A stretch of DNA of 8,319 nucleotides, from positions 1-8,319 of the forward strand of contig JAFZNF010000042.1 of NCBI GenBank assembly GCA_017553025.1, in the 5' to 3' direction. Position 1 is the first letter of the stretch. Each line of letters begins with the position of its first letter. The translations under genes were made by a program, and so were the position numbers. Under the pieces are notes generated by a model that saw only the letters and a list, made by a program, of their open reading frames with translations, had not been told where the DNA came from and did not search any database. Of the stretch, positions 6,086-8,319 are shown piece after piece. The DNA is from Clostridia bacterium. Lineage in GTDB: Bacteria > Bacillota_A > Clostridia > UBA1381.

Positions 6086-7408
6086 ATGCAAAAGAGCAAT
6101 ACCGAAATTTTATATGTTGAGCCTGGCTCTTTTGCTGAAAGCGCAGGTCTTTCAAAAGGCGATAAAATCGCAAAAATAAACGGTCACGAAATACACGATA
6201 TTTTAGAATACCGCTATTTGATTTCAGAACCCGAGGTAACTTTGGATGTTATAAAAAAGAACGGCCGCCGCGAAATAATAACAATAGAAAACGATTACGA
6301 GGATTTGGGCATAGACTTTTGCGAGGCGCTTATTGCGGAAGCAAAATCCTGCAAAAATAAATGTATCTTCTGTTTTATTGACCAACTGCCCAAAGGTATG
6401 AGAGAAACGGTTTATTTTAAAGACGACGATACGAGGCTTTCCTTTTTGCAGGGGAACTATGTTACGCTTACAAACGTGTCGGACGAGGAACTTTCGCGTA
6501 TAATAGCTATGCACATATCCCCGATAAATATTTCGGTTCATACAACAAATCCCGATTTGCGCGTAAAAATGCTGAAAAATCCGAATGCCGCAAAGATTTT
6601 TGATACTATGAAACTTTTTGCCGCTCACGGCATTTTAATGAACTGTCAGATTGTACTTTGCCCGGGTTATAATGACAAAGAAGAGCTTGACCGGACAATA
6701 CGGGATATGGCGTCCCTTTATCCGTATGTTTTAAGCTGTTCTGTCGTGCCTGTGGGACTCACGAAATGCCGCGAGGGGCTCTGTAGGCTTACACCGTTTG
6801 ACGCAAAATCGTCTTTAGAAACGGTACATCAAATCGAGGAATACCAAAAAAAATTCCGAGAAGACTTCGGGATAAACTTAGTTTATGCCGCAGACGAGTT
6901 TTATATAAATGCACATCTTAAAACACCTGCGCCAAGCGAGTATGACGGCTTTCCGCAGATTGAAAACGGCGTCGGTCTTATCGCATCTATGCAGGAAGAA
7001 TTTGACGAGGCAATTAAACTTGTAAAACGGAAAGAATATAACCGAAATATCGCCGTTGCAACGGGCGAAATCGCATATGAATTTATAAAAATGCTTGCAG
7101 ACAGACTTTTGGAAGTTTGCGAAGGTGTGAAAATAACCGTATTCCCGATAAAGAACAACTTTTTCGGAGGCGGAGTAAATGTCACAGGTCTGGTTACGGG
7201 AAGCGATATTGCTATGCAAGTCCCGAATGCTTCGGAATTTGACGAATTGCTTATTTCAGAATGTATGTTAAGAGACGGCGAGGATATATTTTTAGATGAC
7301 ATAACACTTTCCGAACTTTCCGAAAAGCTGGGAGTAAAAATAACTCCGACACCGAATGACGGATACTCATTCATTGAAAACATTTTGGGCACGAAATTAG
7401 ATTTTTAA
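6086..7408 (+). CDS. DUF512 family protein: PDZ domain plus radical-SAM-like Fe-S domain
   Basis: A 440-residue predicted cytoplasmic iron-sulfur protein of unknown reaction. Residues about 7-70 form a PDZ-like domain ([18 protein letters not shown] at 11-28, then INGHEI). A CX3CX2C cluster follows at C89, C93 and C96 ([14 protein letters not shown]), the arrangement that binds the 4Fe-4S cluster in radical SAM enzymes. NISVHTT (148-154) and the PGYND stretch near 193-197 fit the barrel. The DUF512 part carries [11 protein letters not shown] (221-231), [10 protein letters not shown] (268-277) and [17 protein letters not shown] (359-375). Other cysteines (187, 192, 218, 228, 233) are present; whether they bind a second cluster is unknown. 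A cyanobacterial relative family is annotated only as a putative Fe-S oxidoreductase. It is preceded by a consensus promoter and ends 10 bases before der, with which it is evidently co-transcribed. Confidence 0.9.
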   Translation: MQKSNTEILYVEPGSFAESAGLSKGDKIAKINGHEIHDILEYRYLISEPEVTLDVIKKNGRREIITIENDYEDLGIDFCEALIAEAKSCKNKCIFCFIDQLPKGMRETVYFKDDDTRLSFLQGNYVTLTNVSDEELSRIIAMHISPINISVHTTNPDLRVKMLKNPNAAKIFDTMKLFAAHGILMNCQIVLCPGYNDKEELDRTIRDMASLYPYVLSCSVVPVGLTKCREGLCRLTPFDAKSSLETVHQIEEYQKKFREDFGINLVYAADEFYINAHLKTPAPSEYDGFPQIENGVGLIASMQEEFDEAIKLVKRKEYNRNIAVATGEIAYEFIKMLADRLLEVCEGVKITVFPIKNNFFGGGVNVTGLVTGSDIAMQVPNASEFDELLISECMLRDGEDIFLDDITLSELSEKLGVKITPTPNDGYSFIENILGTKLDF

Positions 7409-7412
7409 GGAG
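7407..7412 (+). promoter_or_regulatory. Ribosome binding site of der overlapping the DUF512 stop codon
   Basis: AAGGAG begins within the TAA of the DUF512 gene (7406-7408) and lies 6 bases before the der ATG at 7419. This is a close, possibly coupled arrangement. Confidence 0.85.
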
Positions 7413-7418
7413 AAAAAA

Positions 7419-8319
7419 ATGAAACCTGTTGTTGCCATTGTCGGCAGACCAAACGTAGGAAAATCAACGCTTTTTAATAAAATTTCGGGAGCGCGTATAA
7501 GCATTGTGGAAGACACCCCCGGTGTTACGCGCGACAGAATTTTTGCCGACTGTTCCTGGCTCTCTAAGAATTTTATTTTAATTGATACAGGCGGTATAGA
7601 ACCAAAAACCAAAGACGAAATTCTCGCCAAAATGCGCCTTCAGGCAGAGCTTGCCATAGATATGGCAGACGTTGTGATTATGATGACAAATGTCGCCGAC
7701 GGTGTAACGGCAAACGATTTGGAAATTGCATCAATGCTTCAAAAATCGAAGAAACAGACAGTTCTTGCTGTAAACAAGGCGGACAGCATTGGCGAGCCGC
7801 CTATGGCATTTTATGAATTTTATAATCTTGGGCTTGGCGACCCGATTGCTATTTCTTCAACTCACGGTCTTGGTGTGGGTGACTTATTGGACGAGGTATG
7901 CGCACATTTCCCCGCAGATTGTGATACATCAGAGGACGAGGACGAAATTAAGGTTGCGGTAATAGGCAGACCTAACGCAGGAAAATCAAGCTTAATAAAT
8001 ACTCTTTTGGGTGAAGAGCGTGTTATCGTTTCTAATGTTGCAGGTACCACACGCGACGCCATAGACTCGCATTTTGAGAAAAACGGCGATAAGTTCCTTT
8101 TTATAGATACCGCAGGTATGCGCAAGCGCAAAAAAATCGACGAGAACATTGAGCATTACAGCGTCGTCAGAGCTTTGGCGGCAGTTGACAGAAGCGACGT
8201 GTGCATTATGATGCTCGACGCACAAGAGGGCGTGACTGAACAGGACACAAAAATTGCAGGTTACGCGCACGAAAAAGGTAAAGCCTGCATCATCGCGGTA
8301 AATAAATGGGATGCTATAG
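7419..8319 (+). CDS. der: Ribosome-associated GTPase Der/EngA (C-terminus cut off by window edge)
   Basis: Der is the tandem-GTPase assembly factor for the 50S ribosomal subunit. The open frame covers 300 codons and runs off the right edge; the final letters tag are not in frame. First G domain: GRPNVGKS (9-16), GVTRD (35-39), DTGG (56-59), NKAD (119-122). Second G domain, after an acidic linker near 170-176: GRPNAGKS (183-190), GTTRD (209-213), [11 protein letters not shown] (230-240), NKWD (295-298). Two complete G1-G4 sets in one chain identify Der. About 140 residues, the end of the second G domain and the C-terminal KH-like RNA-facing domain, should lie beyond the window, given a usual length near 440. 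The start is set by AAGGAG and the [16 protein letters not shown] opening. It is the second gene of the DUF512-der transcript. Confidence 0.97.
   Translation, partial: MKPVVAIVGRPNVGKSTLFNKISGARISIVEDTPGVTRDRIFADCSWLSKNFILIDTGGIEPKTKDEILAKMRLQAELAIDMADVVIMMTNVADGVTANDLEIASMLQKSKKQTVLAVNKADSIGEPPMAFYEFYNLGLGDPIAISSTHGLGVGDLLDEVCAHFPADCDTSEDEDEIKVAVIGRPNAGKSSLINTLLGEERVIVSNVAGTTRDAIDSHFEKNGDKFLFIDTAGMRKRKKIDENIEHYSVVRALAAVDRSDVCIMMLDAQEGVTEQDTKIAGYAHEKGKACIIAVNKWDAI

Noticed and set aside
6224..7392. Several minus-strand open frames of 113-163 codons within the DUF512 gene
   Set aside because: They are antisense to a gene with clear family motifs, and their residue make-up looks like reverse-complement translation.

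Overview
The window looks like chromosomal core sequence from a spore-forming, low-GC Firmicute of the Clostridia, probably an anaerobic gut-type lineage. Four things point there: a SecA with the long insertion between helicase motifs V and VI that I recall from clostridial SecAs, dipicolinate synthase genes (spoVFA/spoVFB), the radical-SAM DUF512 protein directly upstream of der, and A/T-rich intergenic DNA with Gram-positive-style promoters and strong Shine-Dalgarno sites. I see no mobile element, CRISPR array, tRNA, rRNA or phage gene. No gene-free stretch exceeds 300 bases; the longest gaps are about 178 bp (2397-2574) and about 146 bp (5940-6085).

Layout. The left three quarters is read on the minus strand, in order of transcription: a DUF5662 gene and a MATE exporter gene (5939 down to 4063), spoVFA-spoVFB (3999 down to 2575), then secA (2396 to the left edge, cut off near its C-terminus). 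The right quarter is read on the plus strand: a PDZ plus radical-SAM DUF512 gene (6086-7408) and der (7419 to the right edge, cut off before its KH-like domain). The two halves diverge from one intergenic region that carries two near-perfect vegetative promoters back to back.

Transcription units can be drawn from the sequence. The DUF5662-MATE unit has a TTGAAA-17-TATAAT promoter and ends in a hairpin terminator that contains the MATE stop codon. The spoVFAB unit lies between that terminator and another at about 2505-2547, and has a candidate mother-cell (sigma-K-like) promoter. secA appears to have its own extended -10 promoter. DUF512-der has a TTGACA-17-TATAAT promoter.

Functionally, SpoVFA and SpoVFB would make dipicolinic acid in the mother cell during sporulation. 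SecA drives protein export, Der supports 50S ribosome maturation, and the MATE protein is a predicted cation-coupled exporter. The DUF5662 and DUF512 proteins have no assigned function. I find no clear new system. The points most worth a second look are the corrected DUF5662 start with its HD-like His/Asp pattern, the mother-cell promoter candidate, the stop codon inside a terminator, and the DUF512-der pairing.
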